Shown here: one piece after another, positions 10,152 through 20,800 of the stretch
How positions within the stretch are numbered: position 1 is the first letter of the stretch
Layout: the number at the start of each line of letters is the position of its first letter
Source: Flectonema sp. DT1601
Taxonomy: Eukaryota; Euglenozoa; Diplonemea; Diplonemida; Diplonemidae
Assembly: GCA_964019425.1 (NCBI GenBank)
Contig: OZ025835.1
Coordinates: 496,001-560,000 of the forward strand
Length of the DNA stretch: 64,000 bases
Direction: 5' to 3'
Position numbers and translations under genes: made by a program
Notes under the pieces: generated by a model
Database searches by the model: none
What the model was told of the DNA's origin: nothing
What the model saw: only the letters and a program-made list of their open reading frames with translations

Positions 10152-11771
10152 ATGAGTGAGTGGCTGACACTCGATGTCGGTGGGACAACCTTTCGGACTC
10201 TCCGGAGTACCCTCCAAGCAGACGGTGAATCTATGATTGGAAGAATGTTGGATGATTCCTTCTGGGAACAGAGTGAAGATGGTGTTGTTCGTATCGATGC
10301 GGACCCGGAGTATTTTAGAGTCATTTTAAATTACTTAAGAACGGGTTCAATAATCATACCAGAATCTACACCAAAATCAGGAGTTTTAGCAACAGCGAAG
10401 TACCTTCAGGTTGAAGGAATAATATCATATTTTGAACGTTGTGAGCAACGTTCTCGCAGGCAAGTCATCTACTCCTGGGGATCTGGTTCTGCGGGAGAAT
10501 TAGGAACTTGGGCTCACGAAGACTCCCCAACACCTGTCGAAGTTAAGGTCGTTCCTTTCACAGACTCAGTTAAACACGTTGCTTTAGGAGCAAACTATAG
10601 CTGTGTTTTAACAGAATCTGGTGCTGTTTATGTCTTCGGTCTTGGTGATTGGTGTCAATTGGGTCTTCCATCTGCGTCTACTGTTCTAACACCCACACCA
10701 CTCCCTTTGGATAATGTCGAGTGTATTGCTACGGGATATGCTTATGCTATGGGAGTAACATCAGATCATAAGGTTTATTTTTGGGGTAATAACAATCACG
10801 GTCAGTCTGGATTAGGTCCTCCTCTTAATACGAGAGATAGAAAGATTGAACGTCCAACTTTATTAGAAAGTTTATGCGACAAGCGAATAAAACAAGTCAG
10901 CTGTGGGTCATTCTTTGTTCTCGCACTCGGAGAAGACGGAAGAGTATGGTCGTGGGGTCTAATTGAATGTCTAGGTTTAGGTTCTGTTGATGAAGTGAAG
11001 ACAAGATATCCTCACGAGGTAGCTGACAGTTATAGTAAAGATAAACGACCCATATTACTAACTCCCCATTGCGTAGAACGTTTAAGTAGTGAGAAAATCA
11101 CAAAAGTTGCTGCTGGACAGTGGCACAGCTGCTCCATAACTGCAACTGGAACAGTGTATTCATGGGGTATTGGCTATCAAGGTCGTCTTGGACATGGTGA
11201 CAAAGCAAATTATAACTACCCTTCGTTAGTAAAAGGAGCCTTGGAAGATACCGTAATAGTCGATGTAAGCTGTGGATCCTTTCACACAGTAGCATTAACA
11301 AAGTGTGGAAAAGTGTACTGCTGGGGAGACAATGCTAATGGTCAGTGTGGTCTTGCAGGTAGTGATGATAGTATTCTAACTGAACCAACTAGAGTGATGT
11401 CGTTAACATTATTAGGAGGAGGATTAGCACGTTCAATATCAACAGGCAGACAACATACGTCTGTTGTAATGTGTGGTCCTCATATTCATCAGATACCAAC
11501 ATCTCCAAATATATCTGATCATGGACAGGTTTATAACTTTGGTGAATCAAAAGCTTATTCATCTGCTGGAGCTTCAGCTACGAGTTCCGCGTCAGTACCA
11601 AAATCAGCGTCTCCCATGTCAACATCTCATTCTGGTGCCTTGAGTCCAACTCATGCGTCACCTCCATCACATCTACCTCGTCTTGTACGAGGGATGGAAC
11701 GAGTTAACGTCCACACAGTCACTTCAGGACTACATCATAATATGGCAATAGCCGATACAATACCACCGTGA
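10152..11771 (+). CDS. BTB (KCTD/T1-type) plus RCC1-repeat protein
   Basis: From the ATG at 10152 the protein has 539 residues; the frame is open a little further upstream but has no ATG in genomic sequence. Residues 1 to about 95 are a T1/KCTD-type BTB domain (WLTLDVGGTTFRT, DPEYFRVILNYLRTG, AKYLQVEGII). RCC1 beta-propeller blades follow from about residue 100, with repeats such as YSWGSGSAGELG, YFWGNNNHGQSGLG, YSWGIGYQGRLGHGD and YCWGDNANGQCGL. A Ser/Pro-rich segment (about 470-510) precedes the C-terminus. BTB domains of this type tetramerise or pentamerise and often recruit Cullin-3; RCC1 propellers bind chromatin, small GTPases or other proteins. A ubiquitin-ligase adaptor role is inferred. 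No membrane segment is present, so it is not a channel. Confidence 0.9.
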   Translation: MSEWLTLDVGGTTFRTLRSTLQADGESMIGRMLDDSFWEQSEDGVVRIDADPEYFRVILNYLRTGSIIIPESTPKSGVLATAKYLQVEGIISYFERCEQRSRRQVIYSWGSGSAGELGTWAHEDSPTPVEVKVVPFTDSVKHVALGANYSCVLTESGAVYVFGLGDWCQLGLPSASTVLTPTPLPLDNVECIATGYAYAMGVTSDHKVYFWGNNNHGQSGLGPPLNTRDRKIERPTLLESLCDKRIKQVSCGSFFVLALGEDGRVWSWGLIECLGLGSVDEVKTRYPHEVADSYSKDKRPILLTPHCVERLSSEKITKVAAGQWHSCSITATGTVYSWGIGYQGRLGHGDKANYNYPSLVKGALEDTVIVDVSCGSFHTVALTKCGKVYCWGDNANGQCGLAGSDDSILTEPTRVMSLTLLGGGLARSISTGRQHTSVVMCGPHIHQIPTSPNISDHGQVYNFGESKAYSSAGASATSSASVPKSASPMSTSHSGALSPTHASPPSHLPRLVRGMERVNVHTVTSGLHHNMAIADTIPP

Positions 11772-11933
11772 TTGGAAATAAAATTGTATTTGAGACTTTT
11801 AATTAATTGGTCCCCTCTGTGATTGAGTGAGGAGGAGTAATTGCTTTTTTTTTTTCTTCCTTTTAATGTTGTGATATAAAATAAGATTGTTTCGGTGCCA
11901 CATGATTGGACGAAGAAGTCCACAAAGTTATTG

Positions 11934-11967
<34 letters not shown>

Positions 11968-12226
11968 GAAGAAAGTGATTTCTCAAATTTTTTTTTTTTT
12001 TTTTCCTTTCTTTCGACTCCATCAAGTTACACTCTGTTTTCCACGGATGGTACGCCTGGGGTAAGATTGGAGGAAAGAAAAAAACTCTTTTTTTTCTGAT
12101 AAAGCCTTATGTATATTTTGTTAATCGCAGACAGTATCACTGGAGAACGTGAAATAGATAACATTTTGACCATAATAAATAAACGGGCTCTTAATCTGAA
12201 TAGTTTCTTCTCCGACATTTGGCGGT

Positions 12227-12261
<35 letters not shown>

Positions 12262-12806
12262 ATCCTTCAGCCACACCATGCTTGGTGATTCATACTCTTC
12301 TTCAATAGCCTCGTCTGTATTATTTTGGTTTTGCTTCGTATCTGTTTTTATTCTGTTTTTTCTTCTTTTTTTTCTCGTCTTTTCTTTTTGTTGTTGTTGC
12401 TGTTGTGACACACGTTAACCTCCTTTGACTTTGGATAGGTTTACAGATTTCTTTTGCAGTTCTCGTGTTGGTATAGAAGCAGGAAAAAGGAAGAGAAAAT
12501 AATAAGATTTTCATTTCCGCTACCCATCTTTTGCATCGCAACCTCGCTTGTTGAATCTTTTAAACGATCAACAGAAAAAAAAAAGAAAAAAAAAAAGAAC
12601 CCTTTCATTGCGTTAGGTGGCTATATAGTACTTTGTGGTTACAATTATCCGGTCCCTTCTACTCCCCCCCCCCCTCCTCCTCTAATTAATGTTTTGTTTT
12701 TAGTTTCGTAGTTTCGTATTTTTTTTTTTTTTTAAATTGAAGTTGTTATCGGAACCTATTCTACACACAGGAGTGAGTTGGGAATACAAAAAGAAATTAA
12801 GTCTAA
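11772..12806. other. 1-kb intergenic gap with a SINE-like repeat
   Basis: No supported gene. The gap holds long A- and T-tracts (for example 11938-11966, 11989-12004 and 12720-12733), a SINE-like repeat at 12096-12257, a C-tract at 12664-12674 and a CACACAG acceptor (AG at 12769-12770) for the KH gene. Several minus-strand frames here are translated homopolymer and are rejected. Confidence 0.6.
12096..12257 (+). repeat. SINE-like repeat, copy 1
   Basis: A roughly 130-bp body ends in a CCGAC…GGCGG hairpin region and GGTGC, followed by an A-tract of about 29. It aligns with copies at 22246-22430, 37699-37845 and 58376-58509 through the blocks AATCGCAG, GAAATAGAT, CATAATAAATAA, CTCTTAAT and TCTCCGAC. 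The A-tail after a fixed 3' hairpin suggests a short retroposon. No tRNA-type B box is visible, so the parent RNA is unknown. Confidence 0.65.
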
Positions 12807-13961
12807 ATGGATGATTACCACCCCGCTATAAAAACTGAACCGATCAAACAAGCTGAGATTGAAAGTACTAAAGACGTGAATGCTCCCGAGTTATGTAATT
12901 TAAAAGTAAAGAATGAAAACGATCAACAGTCGACCAAACGATGTAAAATTGAAAAATCTGAAGGAAACTACAGCATTCTTCACGTTGAGGAGAAATCTTT
13001 TGATGTTACAAAATTAAAAGACGTTTTATGTAAAGTACTCAGAATGTTTAATGGTAATGAATGGATCACAGCACCACAAATAGCACTCAGAATGAGAGAA
13101 TCAGACATAACAATGCAAGACATCAGAGAAGCGGCTTGCGATAATTCATACACACTATCGCAGTTTCTATTATCGTATCCAGATGCGTTCATTACACAAA
13201 TTATATGGGATTACAAGGAGTTGTGTGATGAGATAAATTCAGGAAAACTATTAACACCGTCGGGAAGATTTCCACCTCTTCCAGTGTGCAGATGGTCGAT
13301 ATCACAAAAGATTTGTAACTCAGTAGAACAATATGTTCAGCAGTGTAATAAAGTTCCTCAACAAGTTTCAAGAACGTGTACACTTTGTAGAATCGAAGGA
13401 GGTGTTTGGTATGGTCATCACGAAGCAACTTGCAAGAGATACAGACCAACAATTGAAGATATGCGACACAGACATATGTCAGGAGTTCCTATACCCACAG
13501 CAATTTCTTCAGCAAGAAAAACTGAAAAAGAAAGACTAGAACAGCAACGCATAAGTTTTGAAGAATTAAAAAAAGCAAAAGCTGATATGCTACAACGAAA
13601 GAAAGAGAACCCATGGGGTGTACACCTTGGTGGGGTTCCGTTTAGTGCAGATGATGAGGTCACGGCTTTAGAACTTGACATTCCCTCAACAAGGTTTCAG
13701 TTTATAATCGGAAGAGAAGGAAAGAATATTCAACTTCTTCAGGAACAGTACGAGGTTCTAATAAAAATACCATTCAAGAGTTCATCTAATCAAAAAGCTT
13801 ACATAAAAGGACGGGTTGATAAAGTCAGAGATGCGAAAATCCTTCTTGAAGAAAAATATAACGACCCGCAGAGTGATGTTTACAAAGACGTTGAACACCT
13901 TCCTCCCCCTTCACCACCTCCGAAGAGGCAGCCTCCTAGACGAGGATCGAGGAAGATTTAA
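12807..13961 (+). CDS. KH-domain RNA-binding protein
   Basis: A 384-residue protein, likely an RNA-binding factor. A KH domain lies near residues 290-350, with the GxxG loop as IGREGKNI and the flanking helix LLQEQYEVLIKI. The middle region holds a possible zinc knuckle (CTLCRIEGGVWYGHHEATC, residues about 191-210), and the first 70 residues are charged. The segment around 75-130 (ITAPQIALRMRESDI) resembles a small winged-helix module. The C-terminus is Pro/Arg-rich (PPPSPPPKRQPPRRG), as in many splicing or mRNP proteins. The start follows a CACACAG acceptor by 36 bases. The family beyond KH is not recognised; nuclear mRNA processing is a guess. Confidence 0.82.
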   Translation: MDDYHPAIKTEPIKQAEIESTKDVNAPELCNLKVKNENDQQSTKRCKIEKSEGNYSILHVEEKSFDVTKLKDVLCKVLRMFNGNEWITAPQIALRMRESDITMQDIREAACDNSYTLSQFLLSYPDAFITQIIWDYKELCDEINSGKLLTPSGRFPPLPVCRWSISQKICNSVEQYVQQCNKVPQQVSRTCTLCRIEGGVWYGHHEATCKRYRPTIEDMRHRHMSGVPIPTAISSARKTEKERLEQQRISFEELKKAKADMLQRKKENPWGVHLGGVPFSADDEVTALELDIPSTRFQFIIGREGKNIQLLQEQYEVLIKIPFKSSSNQKAYIKGRVDKVRDAKILLEEKYNDPQSDVYKDVEHLPPPSPPPKRQPPRRGSRKI

Positions 13962-14065
13962 AAAAGTGATTTAATTGTGTTTTTATGTAAATATGTCAAC
14001 TAATTCCTTATTATTTATATCTTTAATTACTATCAGGAACATCTTAAACACAACACAAACTCACA

Positions 14066-16810
14066 ATGAGGTACGTCTACTTCTTTGGGAATGGTCGTTC
14101 TGACGGTGGATCTTCTATGAAGCAGCTGCTCGGTGGAAAGGGAGCAAATCTTTGTGAGATGGTAAACTTGGGTCTACCAGTTCCCCCTGGTTTTGTTATT
14201 TCAACAGAAACCTGTGATTTTTACAACAAAAACGCTGGTCAGTACCCGGATGAGGTCAAAGACCAAGTCGCTAAAGCAATCCAAGAAGTTGAGGGAGCGA
14301 TGAAGCAGAAGTTCGGATCTCAAAGCAAACCATTATTGCTATCGATAAGATCAGGTGCTGCTGTCTCTATGCCTGGTATGATGGACACTGTATTGAACTT
14401 GGGTTTGAACGATCAGACTGTTGAGTCTTTCGCAAAGGAAACTGGAAACCCAGAATTCGTATGGGACTCTTACCGTAGATTTATTGCAATGTACGCAAAC
14501 GTTGTTGGATCTTGCGACATGGAACCATTTGAGCACGTCTTGTGGGACATCAAGAAGAAGCAAAACATTAGCGCTGATTGTGACATTCCACTCTCTGATT
14601 TAAAGAAAATCTGTGAGACTTACAAGGGAATTTATCAAAAGCAGGTGGGTAAGATCTTTCCTCAAGACCCTGAGACCCAACTTTGGGAATCCATCACCGC
14701 TGTTTTTAGATCTTGGAACAACCCAAGAGCAGTGAAGTACCGTCAGCTTAACACCATTAAAGGATTAAAGGGGACTGCTGTTAACGTACAGGCGATGGTT
14801 TACGGAAACTACAACAGTGACAGTGCTACTGGTGTTTGCTTTTCAAGAAACCCTTCAAATGGAGACCCAAGATTCTACGGAGAATGGTTAGTCAACGCTC
14901 AAGGAGAAGATGTAGTTGCCGGTATTAGAACCCCTCAGCAGATTACTAAAGAAGCATCTCTACAGTGGGCTGCCGACCACAGTGTTAATGAGAACGAGCG
15001 TGCCTCAAAGTTCCCTTCCATGGAAGAGCGCATGCCAAGATGCTTCAAGCAGCTTGTTGACTTAAAGAACCTCCTGGAGCAGCACTTTAGAGACATGCAG
15101 GACATGGAGTTTACTATTCAAGATGGTCGTCTCTTCTTTTTACAAACTAGAAGCGGTAAGAGAACAACCCCTGCTGCTGTTCGTATTGCTAAAGATATGG
15201 TTACAGAAGGTCTTATTAATAAGAAGATTGCTGTTTCAAGAATTGACTGCAATCAAATCGATCAGCTACTTCATCCTTACATTGATCCAAAGGCTAAGGT
15301 TGATGTATGGGCTAAGGGACTTCCAGCATCACCTGGAGCTGGTGTTGGTCAGGTAGTCTTCACAGCTGACGCTGCTGAGGCCTGGCAGGCAGAAGGTAAG
15401 TCTGTTATCATGGTCAGAGTAGAGACCTCACCAGAGGATCTCGCTGGAATGAATGCCGCTAGTGGTATCTTAACTGCCAGAGGTGGAATGACTTCCCACG
15501 CTGCCGTTGTCGCCAGAGGAATGGGAAAGCCATGCATCTGTGGTGTTGCTGACTTAGACATTAACTACAAGTCAAAGACTGTCACTATGAAGGGAAAGAC
15601 TCTTAGAGAAGGTGATTGGTTATCACTAAACGGTACCAAGGGAGAAGTTATCATCGGTAAGGTACCTCTCGTAAAGCCAAGTCTTCAGGGATCTGCTTTT
15701 GGTGAAATCCTCACATGGGCTTCAGAAATCCGTACTATGGGAGTTCGTGCCAATGCTGACACTCCAAAGGATGCCGCCACCGCCTACTCATTTGGTGCTG
15801 AAGGAATCGGTCTCTGCAGAACTGAGCACATGTTCTTTGAGGGCGACCGTATCGACAGCGTTCGTGAAATGATCCTCGCACGTGACGAAGCTGGTCGTAA
15901 GAACGCACTCAAGAAGATCCTTCCATACCAAAAGAGTGACTTCGTCGGTCTATTTAAAGCCATGAAGGGACTTCCATGTACTATCAGATTGTTGGATCCT
16001 CCACTTCATGAGTTCGTCCCACATGAGCCTAAGGCACAGGCCGATTTGGCCAAGAAGTTGGGAGTTACCGCTGATGCTGTTGCTAAGAGAGTTGGGGAAT
16101 TAGTTGAAGCTAATCCTATGCTTGGTCATCGTGGAGTTAGATTAGGACTCACGTACCCTGAGATCTATGACACTCAAGTTGAGGCTATCTTTGAAGCAGC
16201 ATGTGATGTTCAAAAGGAAACTGGTATGAGTTTAGTCCCAGAAGTTATGATCCCACTTGTTGGTAAGACTGAAGAGTTGTCCATTATGAAGAAGCGTTGT
16301 ATCACTATCGCTGAAAACATTCTTGAAAAGCGTAGAGTGACTATGAAGTACTTAGTCGGTACGATGATTGAAGTCCCAAGAGCTGCAGTCACCGCCGATG
16401 AAATCGCCCACGAGGCTGAATTCTTTTCATTTGGAACAAACGATTTAACTCAAATGGGATGTGGATTCTCTCGTGACGATGCCGGTTCATTCTTGAAGCA
16501 TTACGTCAAGCTCGGAATCTACGACGCTGATCCATTCCAGGTTCTCGACCAGGAAGGTGTTGGTCAGCTTGTAGCAATGGCCGTTCAGAAGGGAAGAGCC
16601 AGCCGTCCAGGTCTTAAGTGTGGAATCTGTGGTGAACACGGAGGTGAACCTTCTTCAGTTAAGTTCTGTCACCGTGTTGGTCTTGACTACGTGTCATGCT
16701 CTCCGTACAGAGTTCCAGTTGCTATTATAGCTGCTGCCCAGGCGGCTATTGAAGAAGAAGATGCCCTCCTCGCTACCCGCAGAGCTATTGCTAAGGGATC
16801 TAAGTTATAA
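14066..16810 (+). CDS. PPDK: Pyruvate phosphate dikinase, glycosomal (PTS1 SKL)
   Basis: PPDK interconverts pyruvate, ATP and phosphate with phosphoenolpyruvate, AMP and pyrophosphate. The protein has 914 residues, the usual length. The N-terminal ATP-grasp part begins YFFGNGRSDGGSSMKQLLGGKGANL. The swivelling phosphohistidine domain carries GGMTSHAAVVARGMGKPC with the catalytic His near residue 477. The PEP/pyruvate barrel ends with CGICGEHGGEP, whose Cys is the acid/base residue. The last three residues are SKL, a classical peroxisomal/glycosomal PTS1, as in trypanosomatid PPDK (which ends AKL). Codons favour AAG, GAC and GTC more than in neighbours, suggesting high expression. An acceptor AG lies at 14035-14036. 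Identification is firm. Confidence 0.98.
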   Translation: MRYVYFFGNGRSDGGSSMKQLLGGKGANLCEMVNLGLPVPPGFVISTETCDFYNKNAGQYPDEVKDQVAKAIQEVEGAMKQKFGSQSKPLLLSIRSGAAVSMPGMMDTVLNLGLNDQTVESFAKETGNPEFVWDSYRRFIAMYANVVGSCDMEPFEHVLWDIKKKQNISADCDIPLSDLKKICETYKGIYQKQVGKIFPQDPETQLWESITAVFRSWNNPRAVKYRQLNTIKGLKGTAVNVQAMVYGNYNSDSATGVCFSRNPSNGDPRFYGEWLVNAQGEDVVAGIRTPQQITKEASLQWAADHSVNENERASKFPSMEERMPRCFKQLVDLKNLLEQHFRDMQDMEFTIQDGRLFFLQTRSGKRTTPAAVRIAKDMVTEGLINKKIAVSRIDCNQIDQLLHPYIDPKAKVDVWAKGLPASPGAGVGQVVFTADAAEAWQAEGKSVIMVRVETSPEDLAGMNAASGILTARGGMTSHAAVVARGMGKPCICGVADLDINYKSKTVTMKGKTLREGDWLSLNGTKGEVIIGKVPLVKPSLQGSAFGEILTWASEIRTMGVRANADTPKDAATAYSFGAEGIGLCRTEHMFFEGDRIDSVREMILARDEAGRKNALKKILPYQKSDFVGLFKAMKGLPCTIRLLDPPLHEFVPHEPKAQADLAKKLGVTADAVAKRVGELVEANPMLGHRGVRLGLTYPEIYDTQVEAIFEAACDVQKETGMSLVPEVMIPLVGKTEELSIMKKRCITIAENILEKRRVTMKYLVGTMIEVPRAAVTADEIAHEAEFFSFGTNDLTQMGCGFSRDDAGSFLKHYVKLGIYDADPFQVLDQEGVGQLVAMAVQKGRASRPGLKCGICGEHGGEPSSVKFCHRVGLDYVSCSPYRVPVAIIAAAQAAIEEEDALLATRRAIAKGSKL

Positions 16811-17826
16811 ATGTTTTCATTGAGAAAATAATAATTATTCAGTTGGTAGTTATTAGTACTTTTCTCTGGATGTTTGTTTTGTACATTCTGCGCTCTCCGT
16901 GTACCACATTTTCAAGACATGGGATTGAAAAAAAAAAAAAAAAGACAAAAATATTTGCTTCCAGTCGGTTTCTTTGGCGGTGGCTCACTTTTCCCCCATC
17001 CCTTGGGTCTCTCTGATTCATTTTATTTCGTTACTTGTTTCCAAAACTCACAGTTTTGACTCAAGTTCTGGTCTTGTTGCAAGAGCAGTAACCGTTCCTG
17101 ATTCCCCAGAAAAAAAAAAAAAAAAGACAACAGAAAAAAATAAAAAAATAACACACACACGTTCGTGATATATTGATACTAAAAAGAAATCGAAAAAATG
17201 GAAAAAAAGATTCTTTGGTCTCCCTTCCCCTATTTTTTTTTCTTTCTCCTTTCTCGTTTTATTTCCTCTTTTTATTTTCAGTTTTTTTTTAAGTGAAGCT
17301 TACAATCCTGGAGACGGTGAAACAAACAAAAGCCACAAAATAAAATTAAAGGAAAGCATAATATAGCCTTTTTTTTTTCCTTCTTCTTCTTCTTCTTCTT
17401 CTTCTTTTTTCTTTTGAAAAAGAAATACGTGTGATTTTGAAAAGCCACGAATATAATACAAAAAAAAAAGATAAAAAAAAAAAGAGTGAGTGAGCATATT
17501 AACACAGCAGTCGTTTTTTTGGAAATGAAGATGTTTGTGAATGAACACAAACATAATTACTTCTGATAACACTGTCTTCGAACGTTGATTTGAACAGTGA
17601 AGGTACGAGTAACCCCCCTCTTTGGCTCTATCCGTCTTGCATTTCAGACGTTTTATTGGTTCCTCTAATAAAGATTGGAAAGCACACAATTAGAAACGAA
17701 ACTCATGCTGCAAATAAAACGGAAGCTATGAATGCCAAGTAATAAATATGTTCAGTCTCTTAAAGTTGATTAATTATGTTCCCTTCACAGGTCAGTCTTG
17801 ATAGGCTTGACAACCACACCGACAAG
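16811..17826. other. 1-kb intergenic gap, homopolymer and CTT-repeat rich
   Basis: No gene supported. The gap contains A-tracts (16927-16942, 17110-17125), T-tracts, a (CTT)n microsatellite at about 17380-17406 and finally CCCTTCACAG at 17781-17790, the likely kinesin acceptor. Confidence 0.6.
17781..17790 (+). promoter_or_regulatory. Trans-splice acceptor that sets the kinesin start
   Basis: CCCTTCACAG with AG at 17789-17790. It lies downstream of an in-frame ATG at 17776, so that ATG would be absent from the mature mRNA and the first usable ATG is at 17827. Confidence 0.6.
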
Positions 17827-20800
17827 ATGGGTAAAAAGGCTGGTGCTGGTGTCAGCGAGAACATCAGAGTCGTGGTGAGGAAGCGACCGATGTCATCAGC
17901 AGAGGCACAAGATTATAAAGAAATTGTTGACTTAGACTTAGCCATGGGAAGTGTTGCTGTGAAGAGTGCTGTTGGAGACGCATCGAGATGGACGTTTGAT
18001 GCTGTTTACGACAACACTTTCACTCAAGGTCAAATATTTAATAAAGAAGTTATGCCTCTCGTCCAATCAGTATTAGATGGTTACAATGCGACCGTCTTTG
18101 CTTATGGACAATCAGGTTCTGGAAAGACATTTACCATGACTGGTGTTCCGGGAACTCCTAACGCTGGGATCATGCCTCACGCGATGAGCTCAATATTTGA
18201 AGGAATAAAACTGTTAGAGTCACCTCAAAAGTCATACCGTGTTAAAATATCATATATTGAATTATATAATGGAAAGGCATACGACTTGATCAGTTCCAGC
18301 ATGAAAAAGGTTGGTCTGGAAATTAAAAATTTTCACGTCGTAGGAGCCGAATCACCTGAAGTTACATCTCCAGCAGAATGCGTTAAACTATTCAACGAGG
18401 GTACTGAAAAGAGAAGCACTGCTTCAACAGAGTTAAATAACCACTCGTCGAGGTCTCATAGTATATTTACTTTAACTATCTTATCAACGGATCACGAGGC
18501 TGATGCAGCAACTCCAATTATAATGCAGTCGAAGTTGAATTTGTGTGACTTAGCAGGTTCAGAAAGACAGTCAAAAACTAATGCCAGCGGAGAAACTCTT
18601 CGTCAAGGATGTAACATCAATCTTTCACTATCAGCATTGGGAACAGTTATTGACACTTTAGTAAAGGGAAAGGGTCACGTTCCATACAGAAGTTCACCTT
18701 TAACGATGCTTTTAAAAGATTCTTTGGGAGGGAATTCAAAAACTGTGATGTTTGCGAACATTGGACCAGCTGATGTCAACACTAGTGAGACCATAAGTAC
18801 TCTACGATTCGCTGATAGAGCAAAACAGATAGAGAATAAACCCGTCAAGAACTTAGATCCAAAAGATCAACAAATTTCAGACTTAAAACAACAAGTAGAA
18901 ACTTTAAAGAAACGACTGGCAAGAGGTGGAGGCGATCTCGAAAGTGAAGATCGACTACGAGAACAGATTGAGGCTTTAGAGTTAGAAAAAGATCAAGACA
19001 AGCAATCCTTTGAACGTGACAAACTGGACATGGAAACTGAAGTACAAGAGCGAGATGGTCGAATTAAAGAACTGATGTCTCTGGTTGAAAAATCACAAGT
19101 AGAAGCACAGACTGCTTTGGATCAGCAACGTCTTGAAGAAAATGTCACCGCCGGCATCAGAGATGAGCTCCTCGACATGAAAAGAATGATCATTGACTTC
19201 ATTCAAAGGATAACTCCAGCGGATATGCTTGAACAGCATCTGTCACAATTCTCTGATGGAGAAGATGGTTTGTGGGATCGCAATAAGATTTATGGAATGA
19301 TGGAAGCCTACTCGTCATACACTCGTAACAACAGAGGTGTTTCTTCTGAAGAAATTCAACGAAAAATCGCTGAAGAAAAAACTGAATGGGAACAGCGCTT
19401 CAAACAACAACAAGACACCCTCGAGCGGGAAAGGAAATTCTTTCAAGAAGAACTTGGCAAGGAAAAGTCAATGCGATCTGAAGAATCTGACTCACAATCA
19501 CGTACTAAGAGTGAACTTCAGGCGAAGGTTGAAGAAATTGGTCGTTTGAAAGAAAAGATAAACAGAGATTTAGACAAATTCAAACAAAAACTACTACAAA
19601 AACAACAAGACCGCGACGACATGGCTGGAAAACTCCAATCAAAGGAAGAAGAACTCCAAGAAAGAGTCAGAGAACTAGACAGATCGAAGGTAACTCTAAA
19701 GGAACAGGAAGCATCCATCAATCAACAGATCAAAACAAAAACTGCAGAAATGAAAAAGATCCACGAAGATGAACTTGAAAAAGAAAAGAGAACTTTAGAA
19801 GGGAAAATTCAACTCATCGACGGTGAGAAGTCAGAATTACTATCGCGTATGAATGACATGGATATTCAATTAAAACAGAGTGTTCGTAAAGCTTTGGTTC
19901 AAAAAGCTCATGGAGGAGGTATTCGAGGTAAGTCTGATCCAGATAATAATGACACCGCAATGAATGAAGGATTCCTTGAGGATGATGGTGAATTAGAAAA
20001 CCTAAACGATGACTGTATCGATAAAGACATGTTTGAAGAACTTCACATTCAAGTCAGACTTCAGTGTAGACTCCAGCGTCTTCGTCATCTTCAACAAAAA
20101 CAACTCGACGGACTCATTGATAGATACCACAAAGCAGCTCTTGATAATCGAGGAAAGATTCCTGAGGAAAGAATGAAATCTCAAATTGAAAAAGCGATTG
20201 GTGAGAAGGAAGAGGAACTTGAAAAGATCAAAGTAGAACACCAACGTACTCAAGACAAACTGGTTAAGGGAATTAATAAAAAACTCGCTGAATTTCATGA
20301 GAAGGAAGGCAAGCTTAAGGAAGAACAACAGACTCTTGAAGAAGAAAACAAAGAACTTGCTGACCTACAAGAAAACATGGAACGAGCACATGAACAGGCC
20401 TTGGAATCTGCTGCCACTCTACAGGGTGTATTAGAACAGAAGGATGTCGACTTTGAAGCTGAGAGGCGACGAACACAGCGAGAATTACATCAGACGGGTC
20501 TCCAACTCCAGCAATGCGAAGAGGATATGCAAGATCTCCGTAAGCACATTGCCCGCAACAAGGACATGGAAACTGACTATGGAGAAATGAGAAAAGAATA
20601 CGAACTCACTAAAATATCTTTACGAGACCAACGTGGGCAGGTTGATGCCCTACGTGCACGTCTCAAGAACATGGAAGACATGTGGAGCGAAGAAAAAGAT
20701 CGCAGCGAAAAACTCCGACGAGAAACGAACGACGCGGAGCTTCGAGTAAAGAAAACAGAAGCACATTATAATGATGTTGTAAAGGATCATGGTATTAAAA

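Noticed and set aside
12027-12711. Several overlapping frames on both strands between the BTB-RCC1 and KH genes
   Set aside because: Their sequences are translated poly-A/T and the SINE-like repeat; no conserved pattern.
17278-17689. Minus-strand frames of 90 and 129 codons upstream of kinesin
   Set aside because: They read through the (CTT)n and T-tracts, giving poly-Lys/Glu/Phe, and oppose the strand of the whole cluster.
17776-17826. Upstream in-frame ATG of the kinesin gene
   Set aside because: A strong acceptor (TTCACAG at 17784-17790) lies between it and the next ATG, so it is not expected in the mRNA.
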